Part shown: positions 15,586 through 23,101 of the stretch, one piece after another
Layout of the letters: the number at the start of each line of letters is the position of its first letter
How positions within the stretch are numbered: the stretch's first letter is position 1
Assembly (NCBI GenBank): GCA_900548315.1
Contig: URJU01000006.1
Coordinates: 1-30,881 of the forward strand
DNA: 30,881 bases
Source: an uncultured Coprococcus sp.
GTDB lineage: Bacteria; Bacillota; Clostridia; Lachnospirales; Lachnospiraceae
Direction of reading: 5' to 3'
The notes under the pieces: model-generated
What the model saw: only the letters and a program-made list of their open reading frames with translations
What the model was told of the DNA's origin: nothing
The model's database searches: none
Program-made: the position numbers and the translations under genes

Positions 15586-17577
15586 CTACAAAAAATCCTC
15601 AAATTCTATCTCAGACGGCAGTCTCAGATCACCTCTCGGGCTGACCGACACGGTTCCGACCTTCACACCGTCCGGCATACAGTTTCTCTTGAACTGCTGG
15701 CGGAAGAATCTAGTGTAGAATACCTTCTGCCATTTGTCGATCTCGCTGTCTGAGAAATTGTACTCGTCACTCTGTCTTACAGCCTCCTTGCACAGCTCAT
15801 TTACCTCCTCAGGTGACATTCCATATCGCAATGTATAATATAAGAAGAAATCGTGCAGGATGTATGATCCCACGGTGTCCTCCGTCTTCTGCGCGATGGT
15901 TCCGTCCGGGTTCGGTGGAAGCAGCTCCGGGCTGACCGGTGTGTCTATGATATCGTCTATGATCGGCGCGATGCCCGCAAATCCGTCAACCTCCATGAAG
16001 TGTCCGACTTCGTTCACAAGTGAGCGCACCAGCGTCTTTGGTATACTTGTATTCACCGCATACATGCTCATATGGTCGCCGTTGTAGGTGCACCAGCCAA
16101 GTGCCAGCTCCGAGAGATCTCCGGTTCCAACCACGAATCCGCCCTCCTTGTTAGCGACATCCATGAGTATCTGCGTTCTCTCCCTCGCCTGACAGTTCTC
16201 GTAAGTTATGTCATGCACGCTCTCATCCTGTCCGATATCGGCAAAATGCTGTCTCACCGATGCAGCTATGCTTATCTCTCTGCTGTCACAACCGAGCAGT
16301 CTCATGAGCTTTGTGGAGTTATTCTTCGTCCTGTTTGTCGTTCCAAATCCCGGCATGGTGATTCCCACGACAGTTGTGGATGGAAGTCCCGCATTCTTCA
16401 CCGCCTGTGCTGAAACCAGCAAAGCCAGTGTGGAATCAAGTCCACCTGACACTCCCACGACCACACATTTGCAGTGGGTGGCCTCTATCCTTCTCTGAAG
16501 TCCGGCAACCTGCATCTTGAATATCGCCATGCACCTCTCAAGCTTATTTCCCGATGGGACAAATGGTGTCATCTTCACCTTCATGAGCACATTTCCTTTG
16601 TCCATGAGTGGGGTATCGCACACCACCGTCTCATACTTTCTGAATGCGAAATCACGCTTACAGTCGGCAAATGATTTGTTTGCTATCCTGTCGTGTCTTA
16701 TCTTGGTAAGACTTATATCCCTGATCAATACTCCGTCCTCAAATGGCTTTACCTCGCCGAGGAGCTTGCCGTTCTCGTACATCAGATTGTGTCCTGAAAA
16801 TACCAGATCTGATGTGGACTCATACATTCCAGCGGACACATACACATATCCGCACAGGCAGTCCGATGACACACTTCCTATCAGCTTGTGCCTGTATGCA
16901 GCCTTTCCGATGACCTCATTTGACGCGGAAAGGTTGAGTATGACCTCTGCTCCCGCCATGGCGAGAAGTCTTCCCGGCGAGACCGGAGTCCAGGCATCCT
17001 CACATATCTCTATGCCAAGTTTGACCCTCTGTTCTCCGCTGCCCATCTCTATCATAACATTGTTGCCAAACAGCACTTCACTGCCAACAGCCCTGCCTCC
17101 GGCATTCTTTGAACCGGCATTGTATTCAAGCTCATCTCCGTCATCTTCCGGATCCATGAGATTGACCATTACCGCATCATACTTTCTAGCTGAGAACCAT
17201 CTCTTCTCGTAGAACTCGCCGTAGTTTGGAAGGTAAGTCTTCGGCACGATGGCCATGACTCTTCCGCCCTGCAGGAACGCCGCACAGTTGAACAGCTCCC
17301 CGTCCACCTCAAATGGCAGGCCGACCACCAGTGCCGACTGACCGGTACAAGTTGCCATGGCAAGCTGAAGAAGACCTCTTCTCGCACCGTCTATGAGTTT
17401 TCTGTTCTCAAACAAATCCGCACAGGTATATCCCGTTATGGACAGCTCCGGCGTCACTATGACATCCGCGGCACCCTTATATTCTTCATATATATCCATT
17501 ATCTCTCTGACATTTCCGCTGACACTTCCGATGTGAACCTTCGGCGTAACGGCTGCCACACGCAGCATATTCTTCAT
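15586..17577 (-). CDS. nadE: Glutamine-dependent NAD+ synthetase
   Basis: A 663-residue enzyme that amidates deamido-NAD to NAD+ with ammonia released from glutamine. The N-terminal nitrilase domain (about 1-290) shows Glu44 in TPELSITGY, Lys113 in VPKTYLPN and Cys192 in IEICEDAW, the glutaminase triad. The synthetase domain has the PP-loop SGGLDST (376-382) and downstream GTGDLSELALGW. Length matches the long bacterial glutamine-dependent form. I start at the ATG at 17577, with AAGGAGGTAA upstream; the open frame extends to 17619 without a ribosome site. It has its own promoter and is bracketed by repeats: REP-like palindromes upstream and the 194-bp palindrome downstream. Confidence 0.95.
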   Translation of the reverse strand: MKNMLRVAAVTPKVHIGSVSGNVREIMDIYEEYKGAADVIVTPELSITGYTCADLFENRKLIDGARRGLLQLAMATCTGQSALVVGLPFEVDGELFNCAAFLQGGRVMAIVPKTYLPNYGEFYEKRWFSARKYDAVMVNLMDPEDDGDELEYNAGSKNAGGRAVGSEVLFGNNVMIEMGSGEQRVKLGIEICEDAWTPVSPGRLLAMAGAEVILNLSASNEVIGKAAYRHKLIGSVSSDCLCGYVYVSAGMYESTSDLVFSGHNLMYENGKLLGEVKPFEDGVLIRDISLTKIRHDRIANKSFADCKRDFAFRKYETVVCDTPLMDKGNVLMKVKMTPFVPSGNKLERCMAIFKMQVAGLQRRIEATHCKCVVVGVSGGLDSTLALLVSAQAVKNAGLPSTTVVGITMPGFGTTNRTKNNSTKLMRLLGCDSREISIAASVRQHFADIGQDESVHDITYENCQARERTQILMDVANKEGGFVVGTGDLSELALGWCTYNGDHMSMYAVNTSIPKTLVRSLVNEVGHFMEVDGFAGIAPIIDDIIDTPVSPELLPPNPDGTIAQKTEDTVGSYILHDFFLYYTLRYGMSPEEVNELCKEAVRQSDEYNFSDSEIDKWQKVFYTRFFRQQFKRNCMPDGVKVGTVSVSPRGDLRLPSEIEFEDFL

Positions 17578-17628
17578 TGTTACCTCCTTGTAAAATCTCA
17601 CTTGATTTTGCCTTTTCATAACATTTAC

Positions 17629-17657
17629 ACTTTACCACCCGGAGCCATTTATTTCAA
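17629..17657 (-). promoter_or_regulatory. Probable promoter of nadE
   Basis: Minus strand TTGAAA (17652-17657), 17-bp spacer, TAAAGT (17629-17634), about 50 bp upstream of the nadE ATG. Confidence 0.55.
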
Positions 17658-17695
17658 CGAAGTTCACAAAACAAAAACAGCATCCCCACTAAATG

Positions 17696-17717
17696 GGGGA
17701 CGGAGGTGCCTGACCCC
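17696..17717. repeat. REP-like palindrome, copy 2
   Basis: GGGGACGGAGGTGCCTGACCCC, differing from the copy at 7757-7778 by only two bases. It sits upstream of nadE and 42 bp from a third copy. Confidence 0.75.
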
Positions 17718-17759
17718 TTTTGGGGGATTTCGAAAAAACCGGGTAAAAAACGGCAATTA

Positions 17760-17781
17760 GGGGACGGAGCTCTCCGTCCCC
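17760..17781. repeat. REP-like palindrome, copy 3 (near-perfect)
   Basis: GGGGACGGAG and CTCCGTCCCC form a perfect 10-bp inverted repeat around a 2-bp centre. Together with copy 2 it makes a two-palindrome unit, as in REPIN/BIME-type repeats. It lies immediately after the purC terminator. Confidence 0.75.
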
Positions 17782-17793
17782 ACAAGATAAAAA

Positions 17794-17823
17794 AGGAGAA
17801 ACAGCTTAAACGCTATTTCTCCT
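17794..17823 (-). terminator. Rho-independent terminator of purC
   Basis: AGGAGAAACAGC (17794-17805) pairs with GCTATTTCTCCT (17812-17823), with one wobble/mismatch and a 6-nt loop. On the minus strand it is followed by TTTTTTATC. It lies about 28 bp after the purC stop codon. Confidence 0.85.
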
Positions 17824-17850
17824 GAAAATTCGTATAATTAGATATTGTAA

Positions 17851-18726
17851 TTACTTTCCAAGTGGCTTGCCTGTGAGTTTCTCATAACCCTCAAGATAGA
17901 TGTCGATGGTCTTCTGTGCGACATCATCCGGAAGCTTCCATCCCTTGTCCGGGTTTGCCTTCAGCCAATCACGGGCGAACTGCTTGTCAAATGATGGCTG
18001 GCCATGACCTGGCTCATATACATCTGCTGGCCAGAATCTTGAGCTGTCTGGTGTGAGCATCTCATCGCCGAGAACGATGTTGCCGTTCTCATCAAGGCCA
18101 AACTCAAACTTTGTATCTGCAATGATGATTCCTCTTGTAAGTGCATACTCTGCACACTTCTTGTAAAGTGTTATAGTATACTCTTTGAGCTTTGAAGCGT
18201 ACTCCTCGCCCTTTCCTGGGAAGTACTTCTCGAGGTGAGCAATGCTCTGCTCATATGATATATTCTCATCGTGATCGCCAATCTCCGCCTTTGTTGATGG
18301 TGTGTAGATAGGCTCAGGAAGCTTATCTGACTCCTTAAGTCCCTCTGGAAGCTTGATTCCACATACTGTGCCATTCTCCTTGTAGCTTGCCCAGCCACTG
18401 CCTGTGATATATCCACGCACGATACACTCGATTGGAAGCATCTCAAGTTTTCTGCACATCATGCTGTTGCCATCAAACTTCTCCTGCTGGAAGAACTCAG
18501 GCATATCCTTTACATCAACTGAGATCATGTGGTTAGGAAGTATGTCCTGTGTCATGTCAAACCAGAACTTTGACATCTGTGTCAGAACTGTTCCCTTCTT
18601 GGAAATTACATTGTCGAGGATGACATCGAAACAGCTTATACGGTCTGTAGCTACCATGATCAGGCTGTCTCCATTGTCATAAATCTCACGTACCTTACCT
18701 TCTTTGATTGGCTTTAATTCCTGCAT
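17851..18726 (-). CDS. purC: SAICAR synthetase
   Basis: A 291-residue phosphoribosylaminoimidazole-succinocarboxamide synthase, which joins CAIR and aspartate using ATP in purine biosynthesis. Typical segments are the N-terminal KEGKVREIYDNGD (ATP loop), LPIECIVRGYITGSGW, PIYTPSTKAEIGDHDENIS, and the C-terminal ADTKFEFGL and DSSRFWP. I chose the ATG at 18726 because AAGGAGAT precedes it and families begin near this MQELKPIKEGK; the frame opens further to 18792. The gene stands alone rather than in a pur operon. It is transcribed divergently from nrdD across a shared intergenic region and ends at a strong terminator. Confidence 0.95.
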   Translation of the reverse strand: MQELKPIKEGKVREIYDNGDSLIMVATDRISCFDVILDNVISKKGTVLTQMSKFWFDMTQDILPNHMISVDVKDMPEFFQQEKFDGNSMMCRKLEMLPIECIVRGYITGSGWASYKENGTVCGIKLPEGLKESDKLPEPIYTPSTKAEIGDHDENISYEQSIAHLEKYFPGKGEEYASKLKEYTITLYKKCAEYALTRGIIIADTKFEFGLDENGNIVLGDEMLTPDSSRFWPADVYEPGHGQPSFDKQFARDWLKANPDKGWKLPDDVAQKTIDIYLEGYEKLTGKPLGK

Positions 18727-18784
18727 TTTTTTTATCTCCTTGATATTTGTATTAATACCTATTAGAAATGTATTCATATAAGTG

Positions 18785-18812
18785 TGTATCACTTTTTATG
18801 GTTGCTTGTCAA
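18785..18812 (-). promoter_or_regulatory. Probable purC promoter and CTTGACAA direct repeat
   Basis: Minus strand TTGACA (18807-18812) is 16 bp from GATACA (18785-18790). A second CTTGACAA lies 42 bp further upstream (TTGACA at 18849-18854), next to G-rich tracts. The repeat could be a second promoter element or an operator. I saw no purine riboswitch. Confidence 0.5.
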
Positions 18813-18904
18813 GGCTTTGACTGCCCCCAAAGTTTTTTTATCAAAATTTGTCAAGGTTTATGCGCCCCCCAGGGATTTTATTGTGTAAAAGCACTTTTTT
18901 CATC

Positions 18905-18933
18905 TTTACATTACCATTATTGGTGGCTATAAT
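18905..18933 (+). promoter_or_regulatory. Sigma-A promoter of nrdD
   Basis: TTTACA (18905-18910), 17-bp spacer, perfect TATAAT (18928-18933). Transcription should start near 18940, inside the first NrdR-like box, leaving a leader of about 315 nt. Confidence 0.75.
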
Positions 18934-18939
18934 AACAGA

Positions 18940-18989
18940 GCACAATATCTAGTGGGTGTTTCACATTATCCCTACCAAATATATTGTGT
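18940..18989 (+). promoter_or_regulatory. Two NrdR-like operator boxes
   Basis: Two 16-bp sites resemble the NrdR consensus (acaCwAtATaTwGtgt): GCACAATATCTAGTGG (18940-18955) and ACCAAATATATTGTGT (18974-18989). They lie just downstream of the nrdD -10 hexamer, where a repressor would block initiation. NrdR is the nucleotide-sensing repressor of ribonucleotide reductase genes and usually binds paired boxes. The offset here is 34 bp, slightly more than the usual three helical turns. Confidence 0.7.
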
Positions 18990-18998
18990 TTACATTAA

Positions 18999-19110
18999 TT
19001 GTCGCAAGCGCAAGCTTGACGACCTACGCACGCATCAGCGTGCTACCTATTTATTTGTCGCAAGCGCAAGCTTGGCGACCTACGCACGCATCAGCGTGCT
19101 ACCTATTTAT
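18999..19110 (+). repeat. Tandem 56-bp hairpin repeat in the nrdD leader
   Basis: Two copies (18999-19054 and 19055-19110) differ at a single base (A/G in the CTTGRCGACC segment). Each holds two small stems: GTCGC-AAGC/GCTT-GCGAC, complete only in copy 2, and GCACGC/GCGTGC with a 4-nt loop. They lie between the NrdR boxes and the coding region. Confidence 0.85.
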
Positions 19111-19254
19111 TTTCTTTATGAATAATTCCATGCAGAATGAACAGATGCATCTAGTATATTATGTCAAACCAGACCTTAACGGCCTGATTTCAGTTAATTT
19201 AATGATTGGATTATTATAGAACTTTTATCGAATTGGAAGAGGGAGGCTATTGCT

Positions 19255-21450
19255 GTGTCAGAAGAAGTCAAAACACATGTACATGTAATCAAGAGAAATG
19301 GAGAAGAAGTGACTTTCGACCTGTCAAAGATTGAAAATGCCATAAAGGCAGCCAACAACGAGGTTGACAATCTCCATCAGTTAAATGAATATCAGGTTCA
19401 CGCCATCGCGGATAATCTGGAGAAACAGATTGAATCCATGTCCCACGCAGTCCACGTTGAGGATATACAGGATATGGTAGAGACAGGCATCATGGAGATG
19501 CGAGGATACGAGGTTGCACAGAAATATGTGCGTTACCGTTATAAGAGAGAGCTTGCGCGTAAGTCCAACACCACGGACAACGGTATTCTTGCGCTCATAG
19601 ACCATATGAATGAGGAGGTCAATCAGGAGAATTCCAACAAGAACCCTGTGATCAACTCTACCCAGCGTGATTACATGGCCGGTGAGGTTTCCAAGGATCT
19701 TACAAAGAGAATGCTTCTGCCAGAGGATATCGTGGAAGCACACGAAGCCGGAATCATACATTTCCACGATTCAGATTATTATGCGCAGAAGGAGCATAAC
19801 TGTGATCTCATAAACCTTGAGGATATGCTGCAGAACGGCACCGTCATCAGTGAAACTATGATTGAGAAACCACACAGTTTTTTCACAGCCTGCAACGTAA
19901 CTACCCAGATCGTGGCTCAGGTGGCCAGCAATCAGTACGGCGGACAGACATTTACCCTGTCTCATCTCGCCCCATTTGTGGATGTCAGCAGGAAGAAACT
20001 CCGCGCACAGGTCATCGAGGAGCGCACTGAATGCGGAGAATCACTTGACGAAGATATCATCAACAAGATAACAGAAAAAAGACTCCTGAACGAGGTCAAG
20101 AGCGGAATACAGACGATACAGTACCAGCTCATCACACTGATGACTTGTAACGGTCAGGCACCCTTTGTCACAATGTTCATGTATCTGGATGAGGTTCCAG
20201 AGGGACAGACAAGGGAAGATCTGGCACTCATCATAGAGGAAGTCCTGAACCAGAGGATCAAGGGTGTCAAGAACGAGAAGGGAATCTGGATCACACCGGC
20301 ATTTCCAAAGCTTATATCCGTGCTTGACGAAGACAACATCACACCCGACTCAAAATACTGGTACCTCACCGAGCTCTCAGCCAAATGTACTGCCAAACGC
20401 ATGGTTCCGGATTATATTTCAGCCAAGGTCATGAGAGAGATGAAGGACGGTGACGTATATCCTTGCATGGGATGCAGATCATTTCCAACCAAGGAAGACG
20501 GCATAAGAAATCCGGATGGAACTCGCAAATATTATGGCAGATTCAATCAGGGAGTTGTCACCATTAATCTTGTGGATGTAGCGTGCTCAGCCGGCGGTGA
20601 TATGGACAAATTCTGGAAGATCTTGGAGGAACGTCTTGAGCTTTGCCACAAGGCTCTGAGGTGCAGACATGAGCGTCTGCTCGGAACCATATCAGATGTC
20701 GCTCCTATACTGTGGCAGCACGGTGCGCTGGCAAGACTCAAAAAAGGCGAGAAGATTGACAAGCTGCTCTTTGGCGGCTACTCAACTATTTCCCTTGGCT
20801 ATGCTGGTCTTTGCGAAATGTGTGTCCGCATGATCGGCAAGACCCACACCTCAGAGGAGGGCAAGAAATTCGCACTCGCTGTAATGCAGAAACTCAACGA
20901 CAAATGCGCCGAGTGGAAAGCCGCAGAGAATATAAGCTACTCTGTATACGGAACTCCAATGGAATCAACCACATACAAGTTTGCCAAGAACCTGCAGAAA
21001 CGTTTCGGCATAATTCCAGGTGTAACCGACAAAAATTATATAACCAACAGTTATCACGTTCATGTAACCGAGCATATTGACGCTTTCAGCAAACTTAAAT
21101 TTGAATCTGAATTCCAGAAACTTTCACCGGGCGGTGCCATAAGCTACGTTGAGGTGCCTAACCTTCAGAACAACATCGATGCAGTTCTGGAAGTTATGAA
21201 ATTCATTTACGATAACATACTCTACGCTGAGCTTAACACCAAGAGCGACTATTGTGAAAAGTGCGGCTACGACGGAGAGATCAAGATAGTTACAGACAAC
21301 TACGGCAAATTGGTCTGGGAATGTCCTAACTGTGGCAACCGTGACCAGAACACCCTCTTTGTGGCAAGACGTACCTGCGGATATATCGGAACACAGTTCT
21401 GGAATCAGGGACGTACCCAGGAGATCAAGGACAGAGTCCTTCACCTGTAA
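19255..21450 (+). CDS. nrdD: Anaerobic (class III) ribonucleoside-triphosphate reductase
   Basis: A 731-residue glycyl-radical enzyme that reduces ribonucleoside triphosphates to deoxy forms without oxygen. The N-terminal ATP-cone (about 8-95, HVIKRNGEEVTFDLSKI) senses ATP/dATP. The core includes NVTTQIVAQVASNQYGGQ and CMGCRSFP. A zinc site is formed by CEKCGYDG and CPNCGNRD near residues 665-700. The glycyl-radical loop RRTCGYIGTQFW places the radical at about Gly709. It starts at GTG with GGGAGG at good spacing. It is the only plus-strand gene in the window. Its activase gene nrdG, usually adjacent, is absent here: a terminator follows directly. Upstream are a strong promoter, two NrdR-like boxes and a hairpin repeat. 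Confidence 0.96.
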   Translation: MSEEVKTHVHVIKRNGEEVTFDLSKIENAIKAANNEVDNLHQLNEYQVHAIADNLEKQIESMSHAVHVEDIQDMVETGIMEMRGYEVAQKYVRYRYKRELARKSNTTDNGILALIDHMNEEVNQENSNKNPVINSTQRDYMAGEVSKDLTKRMLLPEDIVEAHEAGIIHFHDSDYYAQKEHNCDLINLEDMLQNGTVISETMIEKPHSFFTACNVTTQIVAQVASNQYGGQTFTLSHLAPFVDVSRKKLRAQVIEERTECGESLDEDIINKITEKRLLNEVKSGIQTIQYQLITLMTCNGQAPFVTMFMYLDEVPEGQTREDLALIIEEVLNQRIKGVKNEKGIWITPAFPKLISVLDEDNITPDSKYWYLTELSAKCTAKRMVPDYISAKVMREMKDGDVYPCMGCRSFPTKEDGIRNPDGTRKYYGRFNQGVVTINLVDVACSAGGDMDKFWKILEERLELCHKALRCRHERLLGTISDVAPILWQHGALARLKKGEKIDKLLFGGYSTISLGYAGLCEMCVRMIGKTHTSEEGKKFALAVMQKLNDKCAEWKAAENISYSVYGTPMESTTYKFAKNLQKRFGIIPGVTDKNYITNSYHVHVTEHIDAFSKLKFESEFQKLSPGGAISYVEVPNLQNNIDAVLEVMKFIYDNILYAELNTKSDYCEKCGYDGEIKIVTDNYGKLVWECPNCGNRDQNTLFVARRTCGYIGTQFWNQGRTQEIKDRVLHL

Positions 21451-21469
21451 AATCGGCTATTATAAAAAC

Positions 21470-21508
21470 AACGGGCAGTCAAGTTATGAAAACAACTGAC
21501 TGCCCGTT
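21470..21508. terminator. Bidirectional terminator between nrdD and the lipoprotein genes
   Basis: AACGGGCAGTCA (21470-21481) pairs perfectly with TGACTGCCCGTT (21497-21508). The plus side is followed by ATTTATTTAAT and the minus side by GTTTTTATAAT. It separates convergent nrdD and the lipoprotein genes. Confidence 0.85.
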
Positions 21509-21522
21509 ATTTATTTAATCCG

Positions 21523-21553
21523 GGGGACTGAGGTACCTGACCCCTCCGTCCCC
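21523..21553. repeat. REP-like palindrome, copy 4 with an extra half-site
   Basis: GGGGACTGAGGTACCTGACCCC (21523-21544) is followed directly by TCCGTCCCC, the complement of the motif's GGGGACGGA arm. Alternative hairpins are possible. It lies between the two convergent gene ends. Confidence 0.7.
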
Positions 21554-21566
21554 ACTGCCGACTTTA

Positions 21567-23003
21567 TCAGTACTCCTGCCACAATTTCATCTGCTTGGCG
21601 TCCTCTATAAGGTCTATATAGTTTCCATCTATTGCGTTTATGCAGATTACCTGAGAAATCTCTCCCGATGTGTCTCCGCCGCGAAGCTCCTCGCTCTCTG
21701 TAAATACCCATGCAGGGATATAACACATCTTGCCGGATTCGTCCACAGATGACACATATCTGAGTGCCACATTATTGAAATCTATCTTGCCATACCTTGT
21801 CTGGTATTTCTCGTAATATGCTGCAATGCTCTCATTTGCCTTAGATATCATGTCGTCCCAGCCCAGTATATCCACGTCCTCATCCTTAAATGATGCTGAA
21901 TCCGAATAGAGGGTTGAATACATGTATACGACTCCTTCGTCATTTACACTTATATGCGCCATATCATCTATATCGTACATATATCCATTCTGGTTCTGTA
22001 AGTTGTCAACATTATAAAGTTCTCCGTTTCTGATCGGAACACCATTTATTGTGCGGGTCAGGGTCACATAATATCCATTTACCTCTGTCTTCTTTACATC
22101 GCCGTTTTCACCTGCCCATACTCTCACAAGTGGCTCCACTTTTGAGCATTCCATGCCGTCTATCCCTACGCTTGAAAGGAAATTCATAGCCTGAGATATG
22201 GCATCGCTCTCCGTAATATGACACTCATTTTCCATATTCGAGACATCCACATCTGTGACACTGATCTCTCCGGTGACATATGTATACGTGGCTCCGGCAA
22301 CTCCATCCAGAAGTGCGTTCTCCTCAGTCTCAGCCAAACTGAATGCCATATACATTCCGGAGTCTACCTTATCATTGCTGCTGTAACCTGAAAGAGCTAT
22401 CGTATATTCCTTGTCTCCATGCTTTCCTGTGTATGCAGCATGAGGATCGTCATAATTTTCAAGCAGCGGCAGGCTTTCAGGGGCCTCCGCCATCTGGCTC
22501 TTGTACGTCTCGATCTGTGCGTCATACCATGAATCAGATGTGTCATCGCCCTGACTGGCAGCCTCCTCCTTGAACTTCTTTGTCATCTCTATCATGTTCT
22601 TCAGCTCATCTTTGGTGGACACACCCTCCTTTCGCACGTATATCCCCTGGGATCTGTCTAGAAGTCCTTCCACTATGGTCTGTCTCTGCTTGGCATCAAG
22701 CTTTGTCGTGGTGTAATACACCTTTTTCAGCTTGTCCGTATCCGGCACATCCACCTTGTCAGCCGTACACCTTATCTCTGAAAGTCCTGATTTTCCCACA
22801 TCAAATGTCTCATCACATTTGTCAGGTATGCCAAGTGACTTTGCAAGGCCGCTCCGTCCTCCGTCATCGCTCTCACTGTATCCGCCGGATGTCCCGTCAC
22901 CGTCCAATGTATAATCCACCTTTTTACTTCCGCAGCCTGCAAGCTGAACAGCCATAACTCCAGCCAGCACACATGCCGCTAACCTTGTAACTCTCTTTCT
23001 CAT
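21567..23003 (-). CDS. Lipoprotein of unknown function (paralog B)
   Basis: A 478-residue exported lipoprotein. A signal sequence with lipobox VQLAGC (lipidated Cys24) leads into a Gly/Ser/Asp-rich linker and a large extracellular domain. The domain shares conserved blocks with the gene just upstream: a CDETFDVGKSGLSEI segment near residue 63, CHITESDAISQAMNFL, WDDMI...SIAAYYEKY, IPAWVFT and INAIDGNYIDL at the end. The C-terminal block (WDDMI to PAWVF) recalls the PepSY-like fold of YycI/YycH-type proteins, but this is structural guesswork. It resembles uncharacterised Lachnospiraceae lipoproteins (possibly DUF6034). AGGAGGAA precedes the start. It lies 98 bp after its paralog. Confidence 0.75.
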   Translation of the reverse strand: MRKRVTRLAACVLAGVMAVQLAGCGSKKVDYTLDGDGTSGGYSESDDGGRSGLAKSLGIPDKCDETFDVGKSGLSEIRCTADKVDVPDTDKLKKVYYTTTKLDAKQRQTIVEGLLDRSQGIYVRKEGVSTKDELKNMIEMTKKFKEEAASQGDDTSDSWYDAQIETYKSQMAEAPESLPLLENYDDPHAAYTGKHGDKEYTIALSGYSSNDKVDSGMYMAFSLAETEENALLDGVAGATYTYVTGEISVTDVDVSNMENECHITESDAISQAMNFLSSVGIDGMECSKVEPLVRVWAGENGDVKKTEVNGYYVTLTRTINGVPIRNGELYNVDNLQNQNGYMYDIDDMAHISVNDEGVVYMYSTLYSDSASFKDEDVDILGWDDMISKANESIAAYYEKYQTRYGKIDFNNVALRYVSSVDESGKMCYIPAWVFTESEELRGGDTSGEISQVICINAIDGNYIDLIEDAKQMKLWQEY

Positions 23004-23101
23004 AATATGTTCCTCCTATATTCCTTATTTTTCCTTCCAAATATGATCATCCATATATATAACACTCTAACGTCCCTAATTAACACAAATAAATAACACT
23101 T

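Noticed and set aside
16517..17212. A 231-codon open frame on the plus strand
   Set aside because: It is antisense to nadE, Ser/Pro/Thr-rich as expected from a mirrored coding strand, and lacks a start signal.
18727..18904. Possible purine riboswitch upstream of purC
   Set aside because: No recognisable purine or PRPP aptamer is visible; only TTGACA repeats and G-rich tracts are present.
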